This document shows, one piece after another, positions 1 to 5,343 of a stretch of 8,796 bases of DNA. Below the pieces are notes generated by a model. That model saw only the letters and a list, made by a program, of their open reading frames with translations. It searched no databases and was not told the DNA's origin. The stretch lies in assembly GCA_030040235.1 (NCBI GenBank), contig JASHUC010000082.1, positions 1 through 8,796 on the forward strand, in the 5' to 3' direction. The stretch's first letter is position 1, and every line of letters starts with the position of its first letter. A program made the translations under genes and the position numbers. This DNA is from Gammaproteobacteria bacterium (GTDB lineage: Bacteria; Pseudomonadota; Gammaproteobacteria; Steroidobacterales; Steroidobacteraceae).

Positions 1-168
1 CGTGAAGACGTGCGAAGGCAGCAACCCGTGCAGATGAAAGAGATCACGCTCCGCATCGGGAAACGCACTGCCCTTGTTGAGCATCGGGGTATTGACGAGC
101 GCGTAGCCTTCTGCGGCGACCTCGAGCGCATCGGTGAATGCCGGCTCTGCTGGGCCAGTGCGGCTCAT
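1..168 (-). CDS. NAD-type malic enzyme, N-terminal fragment (3' end outside window)
   Basis: The minus strand from the ATG at 168-166 stays open for 56 codons to the window edge. The product contains LVNTPMLNKGSAFPDAER (about residues 25-41) followed by LHGLLPSHV (about 46-54). This is the N-terminal signature of bacterial malic enzymes of the MaeA/SfcA type, where a 'LNKGTAF..EER' stretch precedes 'LHGLLPP'. The enzyme oxidatively decarboxylates malate to pyruvate with NAD(P)+ in the cytoplasm, linking the TCA cycle to pyruvate. The catalytic Tyr/Lys residues and the dinucleotide-binding domain lie outside the window, so cofactor preference cannot be read. No strong Shine-Dalgarno site precedes the ATG. 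The start lies only 60 bp from the ArsR gene's ATG on the other strand, so the two genes share one intergenic control region. Confidence 0.85.
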   Translation of the reverse strand, partial: MSRTGPAEPAFTDALEVAAEGYALVNTPMLNKGSAFPDAERDLFHLHGLLPSHVFT

Positions 169-191
169 CGAGCGATCTTACGCGAAATCGC

Positions 192-221
192 TTGCGCCGC
201 TTGCGGCGGGCGGAATATATT
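192..221 (+). promoter_or_regulatory. Putative sigma-70 promoter for the ArsR operon, possibly leaderless
   Basis: TTGCGC at 192-197 and TATATT at 216-221 form a -35/-10 pair with an 18-bp spacer. The -10 box matches the consensus at five of six positions. A start site about seven bases downstream would fall at 228-229, which is on the A of the ArsR ATG, so the transcript would have little or no leader. No Shine-Dalgarno sequence lies upstream of that ATG, which fits. This is a prediction from sequence only. Confidence 0.45.
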
Positions 222-241
222 CATCCCTATGGGTGAATATA
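216..241. promoter_or_regulatory. 26-bp palindromic operator over the arsR-type start codon
   Basis: The segment is an inverted repeat centred between 228 and 229 and pairs at 11 of 13 positions. The outer arms TATATTCA and TGAATATA are exact complements, and only the pairs 227/230 and 224/233 fail. This AT-rich, roughly 12-2-12 geometry is typical of ArsR/SmtB-family operators. It overlaps the TATATT hexamer and the ATG at 229, so a bound dimer would block transcription initiation. It also lies in the divergent gap to the malic enzyme gene and might influence that gene too. The bound regulator is inferred to be the adjacent ArsR-type protein. Confidence 0.65.
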
Positions 242-558
242 GCAGGCTCGACGATACCCTGACCGCGCTTGCCGATCCGACGCGGCGTGCGATCCTCGCC
301 CGGCTCTCCTGCGGCGAGGCGCGGGTTACCGACCTCGCCGCGCCCTTCGCGATCTCACTCAACTCCGTCTCCAAGCACATCCGTATCCTCGAGCGAGCGA
401 GTCTCGTTCGGCGCCGCAGGGCAGGCCGTGAGCATCTACTGAGGCTCAATCCCAAGCCGCTCGATGCGGTGTCCCGCTGGCTCGAGGAGCAGCGCAGGCT
501 GTGGATGTGGCGGCTCGGCGAGCTCGACAAGATCCTGACCCGGGAGAGAAGAGCATGA
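229..558 (+). CDS. ArsR-family winged-helix transcriptional repressor
   Basis: This 109-residue protein is a compact winged helix. ALADPTRRAILARLS (about 13-27) is the classic ArsR helix pair, VTDLAAPFAISLNSVSKHIR (about 33-52) is the helix-turn-helix with recognition helix, and the basic stretch RRRRAGREH (61-69) forms the wing. The metal-binding 'ELCVCDL' motif of ArsR/SmtB is absent and the only cysteine is C28, so it probably senses something other than a metal or senses by another route. The ATG at 229 was chosen because homology begins immediately after it. The open frame extends upstream to position 10 but without family similarity and across the malic enzyme gene. Its stop overlaps the next start as ATGA at 555-558. 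Pairing of this subfamily with an SRPBCC gene is a well-known arrangement. Self-repression through the palindrome at 216-241 is likely. Confidence 0.88.
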   Translation: MGEYSRLDDTLTALADPTRRAILARLSCGEARVTDLAAPFAISLNSVSKHIRILERASLVRRRRAGREHLLRLNPKPLDAVSRWLEEQRRLWMWRLGELDKILTRERRA

Positions 559-1022
559 CCGCCAAGGCTGCACGGCACGTGACGGTCACACACCGCTACG
601 GCATCTCGCCGGAGCGCGTTTTCGATGCCTTCCTGGACGTGAAGACGGCGCGGAGATTTCTGTTCGCGACACCGGCAGGCGCCATGATCACGGCGGAGAT
701 CGATGCGCGTGTGGGCGGACGGTTCGAGTTCACCGAGCGACGCCCCGACATGGGCGATGTGCGCCATGTCGGTGAATACCTGGAGATCAAGCGTCCGAAG
801 CGGCTCGTCTTCACCTTCGGGGTCCCGCAGCTCGATCCCCGCATGACCACCGTCACGATCGAGATCCGGCCGCAGGGCGTGGGGTGCGAGCTCACATTGA
901 CCCATGAGGGCGTACCGCCCGACTACGTCGAACGCACTCGCGACGGATGGAGCCGTATCCTCGCGAGCCTCGAGCCGGCCTGCGAGGCGAGATTGACGCG
1001 GCATCGATCCCCCGGTGCTTGA
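555..1022 (+). CDS. SRPBCC / AHSA1-domain protein
   Basis: The product has 155 residues and an AHSA1-type START-like fold. The opening strand VTVTHRYGISPERVFDAF (about 9-26), the strand around VGGRFEFTE (53-61), the GEYLEIKRPKRLVFTF segment (73-88) and the C-terminal helix GWSRILASLE (131-140) follow the family pattern of a hydrophobic ligand cavity closed by a long helix. The start is the ATG overlapping the ArsR stop, with GGGAGAGAAG upstream as ribosome binding site. The same frame is open from 501, but the coupled start is better supported. AHSA1 proteins bind small hydrophobic ligands or act as Hsp90 co-chaperone relatives, and the ligand here is unknown. The coupled ArsR suggests induction by a small molecule that one or both proteins bind. 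The last 15 residues are Arg-rich and outside the domain. Confidence 0.85.
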   Translation: MTAKAARHVTVTHRYGISPERVFDAFLDVKTARRFLFATPAGAMITAEIDARVGGRFEFTERRPDMGDVRHVGEYLEIKRPKRLVFTFGVPQLDPRMTTVTIEIRPQGVGCELTLTHEGVPPDYVERTRDGWSRILASLEPACEARLTRHRSPGA

Positions 1023-1108
1023 ATCGGTCGAGCTCCGCCATGCGTGGAGCCCGCCGATGCGCTAGACTCTCGCGCGAGCGCCGAGCGACCTTCATACACC
1101 ACAATCAA

Positions 1109-1117
1109 AAGGGGGGG
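1109..1117 (+). promoter_or_regulatory. Ribosome binding site fixing a GTG start
   Basis: AAGGGGGGG lies four bases before the GTG at 1122. This purine-rich site supports GTG as the start of the DoxX gene rather than the in-frame ATG at 1044, which would add 26 residues unlike the family. The 99-bp gap from 1023 holds a TAGACT hexamer at 1063-1068 that might be a -10 element, but no convincing -35 partner was seen. Confidence 0.6.
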
Positions 1118-1121
1118 TCCC

Positions 1122-1532
1122 GTGATCAAACTATCCTCTGCACCCTATGCAGCGCTGCTGCTGCGCTTGAGCCTGGGCGTCATGTTCCTGGCCCATGCCG
1201 CAATGAAGATCTTCGTGTTCACGATTCCCGGATTCGTCGGCTTCTTCCATACGCTTCACCTGCCGGCAATCGTCGCCTACGGAATCATCGCGCTCGAGAT
1301 CGTGGGCGGCATCGCACTGATCGTCGGATTCTATGCGTCTTGGTTCGCCGTGCCGCTGGCCCTCGAGATGATCGGAACGATCATCCTCGTTCACGGTGCC
1401 AACGGCTGGGTGTTCACGGCCAAGGGCGGCGGCTGGGAGTATCCGGCCTTCTGGGCGGTTGGACTCATCACGCTCTACCTGCTCGGCGACGGCGCACTCG
1501 CCCTGAAGCCGCCACCTCAGCCGAGTCACTGA
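1122..1532 (+). CDS. DoxX family inner-membrane protein
   Basis: Starting at the GTG, the protein has 136 residues, the usual DoxX length, with four predicted membrane segments at about 10-28, 48-70, 76-92 and 107-126. The opening LLLRLSLGVMFLAHAAMKIF, the second-helix pattern ALEIVGGIALIVGFYA and the fourth-helix segment EYPAFWAVGLITLYLL are typical of DoxX. The loop HGANGWVFTAKGGGWEY (91-107) is also characteristic, since many relatives have 'GWFF...GGWEYP' here. The family takes its name from a subunit linked to thiosulfate:quinone oxidoreductase in archaea, but most bacterial members are of unknown function and several are tied to redox or thiol stress. It stands alone, 99 bp after the SRPBCC gene and ahead of a hairpin. 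No specific substrate can be assigned. Confidence 0.87.
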   Translation: MIKLSSAPYAALLLRLSLGVMFLAHAAMKIFVFTIPGFVGFFHTLHLPAIVAYGIIALEIVGGIALIVGFYASWFAVPLALEMIGTIILVHGANGWVFTAKGGGWEYPAFWAVGLITLYLLGDGALALKPPPQPSH

Positions 1533-1559
1533 CGCTACCGATACGACGCGCTCGTGAAT

Positions 1560-1579
1560 CCCGCCGGGAGACCGGCGGG
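1560..1579 (+). terminator. GAGA-tetraloop hairpin after the DoxX gene
   Basis: CCCGCCGG at 1560-1567 and CCGGCGGG at 1572-1579 form a perfect 8-bp GC stem closed by GAGA, a GNRA tetraloop. It starts 27 bp after the DoxX stop. No T-run follows, so it is not a classic intrinsic terminator. It may be an mRNA 3'-end stabiliser or a weak stop between two units. Confidence 0.45.
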
Positions 1580-1660
1580 TGGCGCGACCACCCATGCGGG
1601 TAGTTCCCCGCGTGCGATGCCCGTTGCAAGCTGCGGTGCATCGTCACGAGGATGCCCGCG

Positions 1661-2599
1661 ATGCCTGAGACCTCTTTGCTCCAACAGCTCTCGCTCGAGC
1701 GTGCCGCGCTCGCGGGCAGTCTCGTTCCCCGACTCGCGACCGTCCTGGCCGCTCGCCGGCGCACGGTTTCGGCCATTCGCTGGCGCGGCGCCTATCTCAT
1801 CACCGCGGCAGAGCCCCTCGCAGGCATCGAGGAGGTCCAATGGCGTGCGGCCGCCGGGAGAGACACCCCGGAAGCTGAGCCGCAGCGCGCCGAGGTCATC
1901 GCCGCGGATCTCGCGACCGACGTCGCGGTCATCCGTACCCAACCTGGCGCGGCGAGCGAGGCTTGTCCCCCGCCGCCTCAGCGGGATGCGCTGACGCTCG
2001 GGGAAACCGTCGCCATCGCCGGATGCGACGAACGCGGAGCACTCGTGCGGTGGAGCATGGTGTCGGTCGCCGGAGCTGCATGGCGCTCACGGCGCGGAGG
2101 ACAGATCGCCCAGCGGCTCGAGTTCGGGGCGGCGGTCGATGCGCGCTTCGAAGGCGCTTTGATCGCCGATACCGCGGGACGCCTCGCCGCGATGCAGGTG
2201 AGGGGCCCCTTCGGGCGATCGCTCGGGATTCCGGCCGCCACCATCGAGCGGGTGCTCGAAACGGTCGACCGGCATGGCCACCTGCCACGACCGTACCTCG
2301 GGCTGCGACTTCAGACCCTGTGGCTCGATGCGGGCACGGCCACCCGCCTCGGACGCCACGCGGCGCGTATCCCGGTCATCACGGGGGTCGATGCGGAATC
2401 GCCTGCGGCGCGCGCCGGTTTGCAACCGGGTGACCTGATCGAGAGCATCGACGATGAGGAGGTCGATGGGGTCGATGCGGTCGCGCAGGCTCTGATGGGC
2501 ACGACACCCGGTTCCCCGCTCGTGCTCGGCCTGCGCCGGGGCGGAGCGCCCGAGCAGCGCACCCTCACGGTCGTGGAGAGGCCTCGCGCGGCGCGCTGA
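1661..2599 (+). CDS. HtrA-like pseudoprotease with PDZ domain, catalytic triad lost
   Basis: This 312-residue protein has the S1C (HtrA/Deg) layout: a trypsin-like region (about 25-205) and a C-terminal PDZ domain (about 212-305, with SPAARAGLQPGDLIESID at 247-264). Ungapped comparison with the intact protease two genes downstream shows the expected His in 'LITNSH' replaced by E51 (YLITAAE), the Asp kept at D87 (LATDVAVIR), and the Ser of 'GNSGG' replaced by E164 (RFEGA). Proteolysis is therefore very unlikely, and a scaffold, inhibitor or substrate-binding role is inferred. No signal peptide or membrane segment is seen. The ATG at 1661 is preferred over 1652 because GAGG at 1648-1651 sits nine bases before it and abuts 1652. 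The gene precedes a LuxR-type regulator and an active HtrA-like protease, and likely shares their transcript. Confidence 0.82.
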   Translation: MPETSLLQQLSLERAALAGSLVPRLATVLAARRRTVSAIRWRGAYLITAAEPLAGIEEVQWRAAAGRDTPEAEPQRAEVIAADLATDVAVIRTQPGAASEACPPPPQRDALTLGETVAIAGCDERGALVRWSMVSVAGAAWRSRRGGQIAQRLEFGAAVDARFEGALIADTAGRLAAMQVRGPFGRSLGIPAATIERVLETVDRHGHLPRPYLGLRLQTLWLDAGTATRLGRHAARIPVITGVDAESPAARAGLQPGDLIESIDDEEVDGVDAVAQALMGTTPGSPLVLGLRRGGAPEQRTLTVVERPRAAR

Positions 2600-2644
2600 G
2601 GGCGAGCCTTGTGCTCGGGCTAACCGCCACCATCATGGATTGTC

Positions 2645-3112
2645 GTGCACGTGATCGTAGCGGCTTCCGATGCCGGCACTCGCCAGAGGCTGCGAGCGCA
2701 GGTGCTGGGCGCCGGTCTGCCTTGCGATGAGGAAGTCGCCTCGCCGGCGCTTCTGCACGCGAGCCTGGCGCTCCGCGAACCCGGCGAAGCGGCGCTCGTC
2801 GTGGTAGCCCGCGGCGACGACTCCACGGTGCGCCTCGCGCTCGGCTCCGATGTGCCCGTGCTGATCTGGCCCCGTGTGGAAGCGGACGCCGGGCGCTTCA
2901 CGCAGCGCGGACAGAGGCGCCTGACCTCCCGCGAGCGCGAGATTCTCGCGCTGGTTGCAACCGGAACTTCCAACAAGGGCATCGCGCGAAGCCTGCGGAT
3001 CTCGCCCAATACCGTGAAATTTCATCTGACCAGGCTCTTCGGGAAGCTCGGCGTCGCCACGCGGGCCGAGGCGATCGCCGCCGCCGCGCGGAGCGGGGAG
3101 CTCTCGCTTTGA
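2645..3112 (+). CDS. LuxR-type transcriptional regulator with degenerate receiver-like N-terminus
   Basis: The 155-residue product ends in a textbook LuxR/GerE helix-turn-helix at about 92-151: LTSREREILALVATGTSNKG, then SLRISPNTVKFHLTRLFGKL and GVATRAEAI. The N-terminal 80 residues resemble a shrunken response-regulator receiver (HVIVAASD as strand 1, AALVVVARG as strand 3, VPVLIWPR as strand 4). However, the acidic pair is reduced to one Asp (D9) and the phosphoacceptor position after strand 3 is not Asp. Phosphorylation by a histidine kinase is therefore unlikely. The start is uncertain: GTG 2645 is used, but GTG 2651 or the ATT at 2639 are possible and no good Shine-Dalgarno site is seen. 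It begins 45 bp after the pseudoprotease and its TGA overlaps the TTG start of the protease gene. It probably regulates this cluster or stress genes. Confidence 0.82.
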   Translation: MHVIVAASDAGTRQRLRAQVLGAGLPCDEEVASPALLHASLALREPGEAALVVVARGDDSTVRLALGSDVPVLIWPRVEADAGRFTQRGQRRLTSREREILALVATGTSNKGIARSLRISPNTVKFHLTRLFGKLGVATRAEAIAAAARSGELSL

Positions 3113-4086
3113 ACGATCTCGAACGAACGGACGAGGCCGATGCGCTCGATTCGTACTCTCGCAACGTCATCCGCGTCGCCGAGCTGGCGACCCCCGCCGT
3201 CGTGGCGATCACCGTGCCACGGCGCGGCCGCGGATCACAGAGCGACGGCCCATCGTCCCCGAGCAGCGCCTCCGGGTTCGTTTTCACCCCGGATGGCCTT
3301 CTGATCACGAACAGCCACGTGGTCCACCGCGCACGCACGGTGCAGGTCACCTCCTCGCGTGGCGAGGAATTCGAGGCCGATCTGGTCGGGGAGGACCCGC
3401 ATACCGACACGGCCCTGCTGCGAGCCTCGACCCCGCTATCGGCCATCGAGCTCGGCCGCTCGGCGGCGTTGCGAGTGGGACAGCTCGTCATTGCGATCGG
3501 CAATCCATTCCGGTTCGATTGCACGGTCACCGCCGGCGTGGTGAGTGCGCTCGGCCGCTCGCTTCGCGCGAGCTCCGGTCGCTTGATCGAGAACGTGATT
3601 CAAACGGACGCGGCGCTCAATCCGGGTAACTCCGGAGGCCCGCTCGTCGACTCCCGCGGGCGCGTGGTGGGCGTCAACACCGCGATCATCCCGAGCGCGC
3701 AGGGTATCTGCTTCGCCATCGGGATCGATACCGTACAGCAGGTCGTCGTGGAGTTGCTGCACCACGGCCGGGTACGGCGCGCGAGCCTCGGAATCGGCGC
3801 ACAGAGCGTGCCGATTCCGCAACGTCTGCGCCGCCACTTCGAGCTCGAGCAGCGCCTCGGCGCACGCGTACTTCAGGTCCTCCCGGATGGGCCGAGTGCA
3901 CGGGCCGGCATCGAGGCGGGTGACCTGCTGACCGGCTTTGGCGGCCAGCCCGTCGCCGGGGTGGACGGCCTTCATCGGGCGCTCATCGGGTCGCGCATTG
4001 GTCTGCCCGTCCTGCTCGATCTGATACGGCGAGGACGGCGGCTGCAGCTCGAAGTGGTGCCCGAGGAGGCGAGGGAAACGGCCTGA
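3109..4086 (+). CDS. HtrA/Deg-like S1C serine protease with PDZ domain, apparently cytoplasmic
   Basis: The 325-residue protein carries an intact trypsin-like triad: H70 in LLITNSHVV, D100 in EDPHTDTALL and S175 in NPGNSGGPLV. A single PDZ domain follows at about 225-318 (GPSARAGIEAGDLLTGFGG at 261-279). HtrA proteases cleave misfolded or regulatory substrates, and the PDZ domain binds C-termini or gates activity. Bacterial HtrA proteins are usually exported. Here the N-terminus (MNDLERTDEADALD) is acidic and has neither signal peptide nor membrane anchor, so a cytoplasmic location is inferred. The start is TTG at 3109, overlapping the upstream stop as TTGA, with GGGGAG at 3095-3100 eight bases ahead. 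This implies translational coupling to the LuxR gene. A Ser/Pro-rich insert (about 41-54) lies just before the protease core. Confidence 0.9.
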   Translation: MNDLERTDEADALDSYSRNVIRVAELATPAVVAITVPRRGRGSQSDGPSSPSSASGFVFTPDGLLITNSHVVHRARTVQVTSSRGEEFEADLVGEDPHTDTALLRASTPLSAIELGRSAALRVGQLVIAIGNPFRFDCTVTAGVVSALGRSLRASSGRLIENVIQTDAALNPGNSGGPLVDSRGRVVGVNTAIIPSAQGICFAIGIDTVQQVVVELLHHGRVRRASLGIGAQSVPIPQRLRRHFELEQRLGARVLQVLPDGPSARAGIEAGDLLTGFGGQPVAGVDGLHRALIGSRIGLPVLLDLIRRGRRLQLEVVPEEARETA

Positions 4087-4128
4087 GATCTCGAGCATCG
4101 GGCAGCGGATGAGTCTTCACGGTCCGGT

Positions 4129-4134
4129 TATGAT
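4129..4134 (+). promoter_or_regulatory. Possible -10 element for the paraoxonase-like gene
   Basis: TATGAT matches the sigma-70 -10 consensus at five of six positions and lies 32 bp before the ATG at 4166, within the 79-bp gap after the protease stop. No good -35 hexamer was found at the expected distance, so the call is weak. The gene may instead be read through from the protease cluster. Confidence 0.3.
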
Positions 4135-4165
4135 TGCGGGGCTGATGACACGGTGGAGAACACAA

Positions 4166-5224
4166 ATGCACCACAGCCCGACCTTGGTCCGCCCCGCCTC
4201 GCTCACCTGCGTCGCCGCCCTCCTCGCCATCGGCCTGTTCGCGCACGATCCCCCGGTGAGCGCGCAGCCGGCCCCCTCCGAGGCATCGTGCCCGCCCGCA
4301 GGCGATCTCAACTTCATCTGCGGGCTCATCAACGTGGAGGACTTCCTGCCGGTCGAGGGCGGGCGATGGCTCGTCGGCAGCTCCATGAAGCTCGGGTCCG
4401 CCGGGCTCTACCTGATCGATACTGCCGCAAAGACCGCCCAGCCGGTCGAGCTCTCGATCGCTGCGCAGCCCGATCCGCAGTACGCCGGCTGCCCGGCGCC
4501 GAATCTCAAGCAGCTCATGACCCATGGGCTCGACGTCGTCCCAGGCCGCAACGGCACGAGTACGGTCTTTGCGGTCAATCACGGCGGTCGTGAATCGGTC
4601 GAGATCTTCCGGTTGAACCCCGCCGCCAATCGCGCCGAATGGATCGGCTGCACGATTCTGCCGGAGGGCGCGAACGGCAACGCCGTGGCGGCGCTGCCGC
4701 ACGGCGGATTTGTCGTCACCAAATTCATGGACCCCCGCGACAAGCAGGCCTTCCAGCACATGCTTGCCGGCCAGGTGACCGGCACCGTCTACCGATGGTC
4801 ACCCGGGAAGGGCTTCAGCGAAGTACCCGGCACACGCCTCCCGGGCGATAACGGCGTCGTCGCCTCCCACGACGGGCGCTGGTTGCTGATCAACGCGTAC
4901 GGATCGAGACAGATCTATCGCGTGCCGCTCTCGGGCCGCGGCAAGCGCTCGCACGTCGAGGTCGAATTCAACCCCGACAATCTGCGCTGGGCGCCCGACG
5001 GCACACTGTTCGTCACCGGACAGTTCCTCACTCCGCGCAGCCCTGGCGGTCACGACCCCTGGGCCACGGTGCGGCTCGACCCGCGAACGATGACCGTCAC
5101 GCCGGTGGCGAAGGAGCCGGGCCGGGCGGCGTTTGCCGACGCCACGAGCACCGTGCAGGTAGGGGACACGCTTTGGTTCTGCACCTTCCGGGGTGATCGC
5201 ATCGCGTATCGGGCGCTCCAGTAG
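4166..5224 (+). CDS. Secreted paraoxonase/SMP-30-like calcium-dependent hydrolase
   Basis: The 352-residue protein begins with a Sec signal peptide (hydrophobic core about 11-26, likely cut near VSAQ at 31-34). The mature part is a six-bladed propeller of the paraoxonase/SMP-30 superfamily. Remembered alignment to human PON1 places every calcium ligand: E58, N172, N229, D271 and N272, matching PON1 E53, N168, N224, D269 and N270. The catalytic histidines H115 and H134 match H120 (MTHGLDVV) and H139 (FAVNHGGRESVEIF). C52 and C339 near the two ends could form the propeller-closing disulfide seen in PON1. A lactonase or arylesterase in the periplasm is inferred, and the substrate is unknown. ATG 4166 is chosen over 4109 because GGTGGAG at 4152-4158 precedes it by seven bases and the signal peptide then starts correctly. 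A gluconolactonase-like activity is the alternative. Confidence 0.8.
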   Translation: MHHSPTLVRPASLTCVAALLAIGLFAHDPPVSAQPAPSEASCPPAGDLNFICGLINVEDFLPVEGGRWLVGSSMKLGSAGLYLIDTAAKTAQPVELSIAAQPDPQYAGCPAPNLKQLMTHGLDVVPGRNGTSTVFAVNHGGRESVEIFRLNPAANRAEWIGCTILPEGANGNAVAALPHGGFVVTKFMDPRDKQAFQHMLAGQVTGTVYRWSPGKGFSEVPGTRLPGDNGVVASHDGRWLLINAYGSRQIYRVPLSGRGKRSHVEVEFNPDNLRWAPDGTLFVTGQFLTPRSPGGHDPWATVRLDPRTMTVTPVAKEPGRAAFADATSTVQVGDTLWFCTFRGDRIAYRALQ

Positions 5225-5227
5225 GCC

Positions 5228-5269
5228 GGAACCACACCCATTTACAACCTCGTGCCCGGCTTCTAACCT
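5228..5269 (+). promoter_or_regulatory. Candidate promoter region of the DoxX pair
   Basis: Two overlapping readings exist in the 119-bp gap. One is a sigma-70-like pair, TTTACA at 5241-5246 and TAACCT at 5264-5269 with a 17-bp spacer. Its -35 is good and its -10 is poor. The other is an ECF-sigma-like pair, GGAACC at 5228-5233 and CGTG at 5251-5254 with a 17-bp spacer, close to the GGAAC/CGT-type promoters of stress sigma factors. Neither can be preferred from sequence alone. Confidence 0.3.
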
Positions 5270-5303
5270 TGGCTCACAAAGAGTGCACGCAGGATCAATG
5301 GCT

Positions 5304-5326
5304 TCCCGCGACTGAGCGTCGCGGGA
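5304..5326 (+). promoter_or_regulatory. Perfect hairpin in the leader just before the DoxX ribosome binding site
   Basis: TCCCGCGAC at 5304-5312 and GTCGCGGGA at 5318-5326 pair over nine bases around the loop TGAGC. The stem ends nine bases before GGAGGG (5335-5340), the ribosome binding site for the ATG at 5344. With no T-run and with a gene directly downstream, it looks more like a 5' leader structure, an mRNA stabiliser or a protein site than a terminator. Confidence 0.5.
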
Positions 5327-5343
5327 TCCCTGGCGGAGGGTCT

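Noticed and set aside
10..228. Upstream extension of the ArsR reading frame
   Set aside because: It runs antisense through the malic enzyme start, shows no family similarity and would place the operator inside the gene.
165..1004. Long minus-strand open frame of 279 codons
   Set aside because: It is an Arg/Ser-rich shadow of the ArsR and SRPBCC genes, as expected for GC-rich DNA, and has no recognisable domain.
1560..1579. Classic Rho-independent terminator after the DoxX gene
   Set aside because: The stem is strong but no T-run follows, so it is listed only as a possible terminator or stabilising hairpin.
3436..4098. Minus-strand open frame opposite the HtrA-like protease
   Set aside because: It is a shadow of a well-supported protease with an intact triad and has no family signature.
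3983..4759. Minus-strand open frame of 258 codons opposite the paraoxonase-like gene
   Set aside because: It is low-complexity and Arg/Gly-rich, spans two real genes and an intergenic gap, and has no domain.
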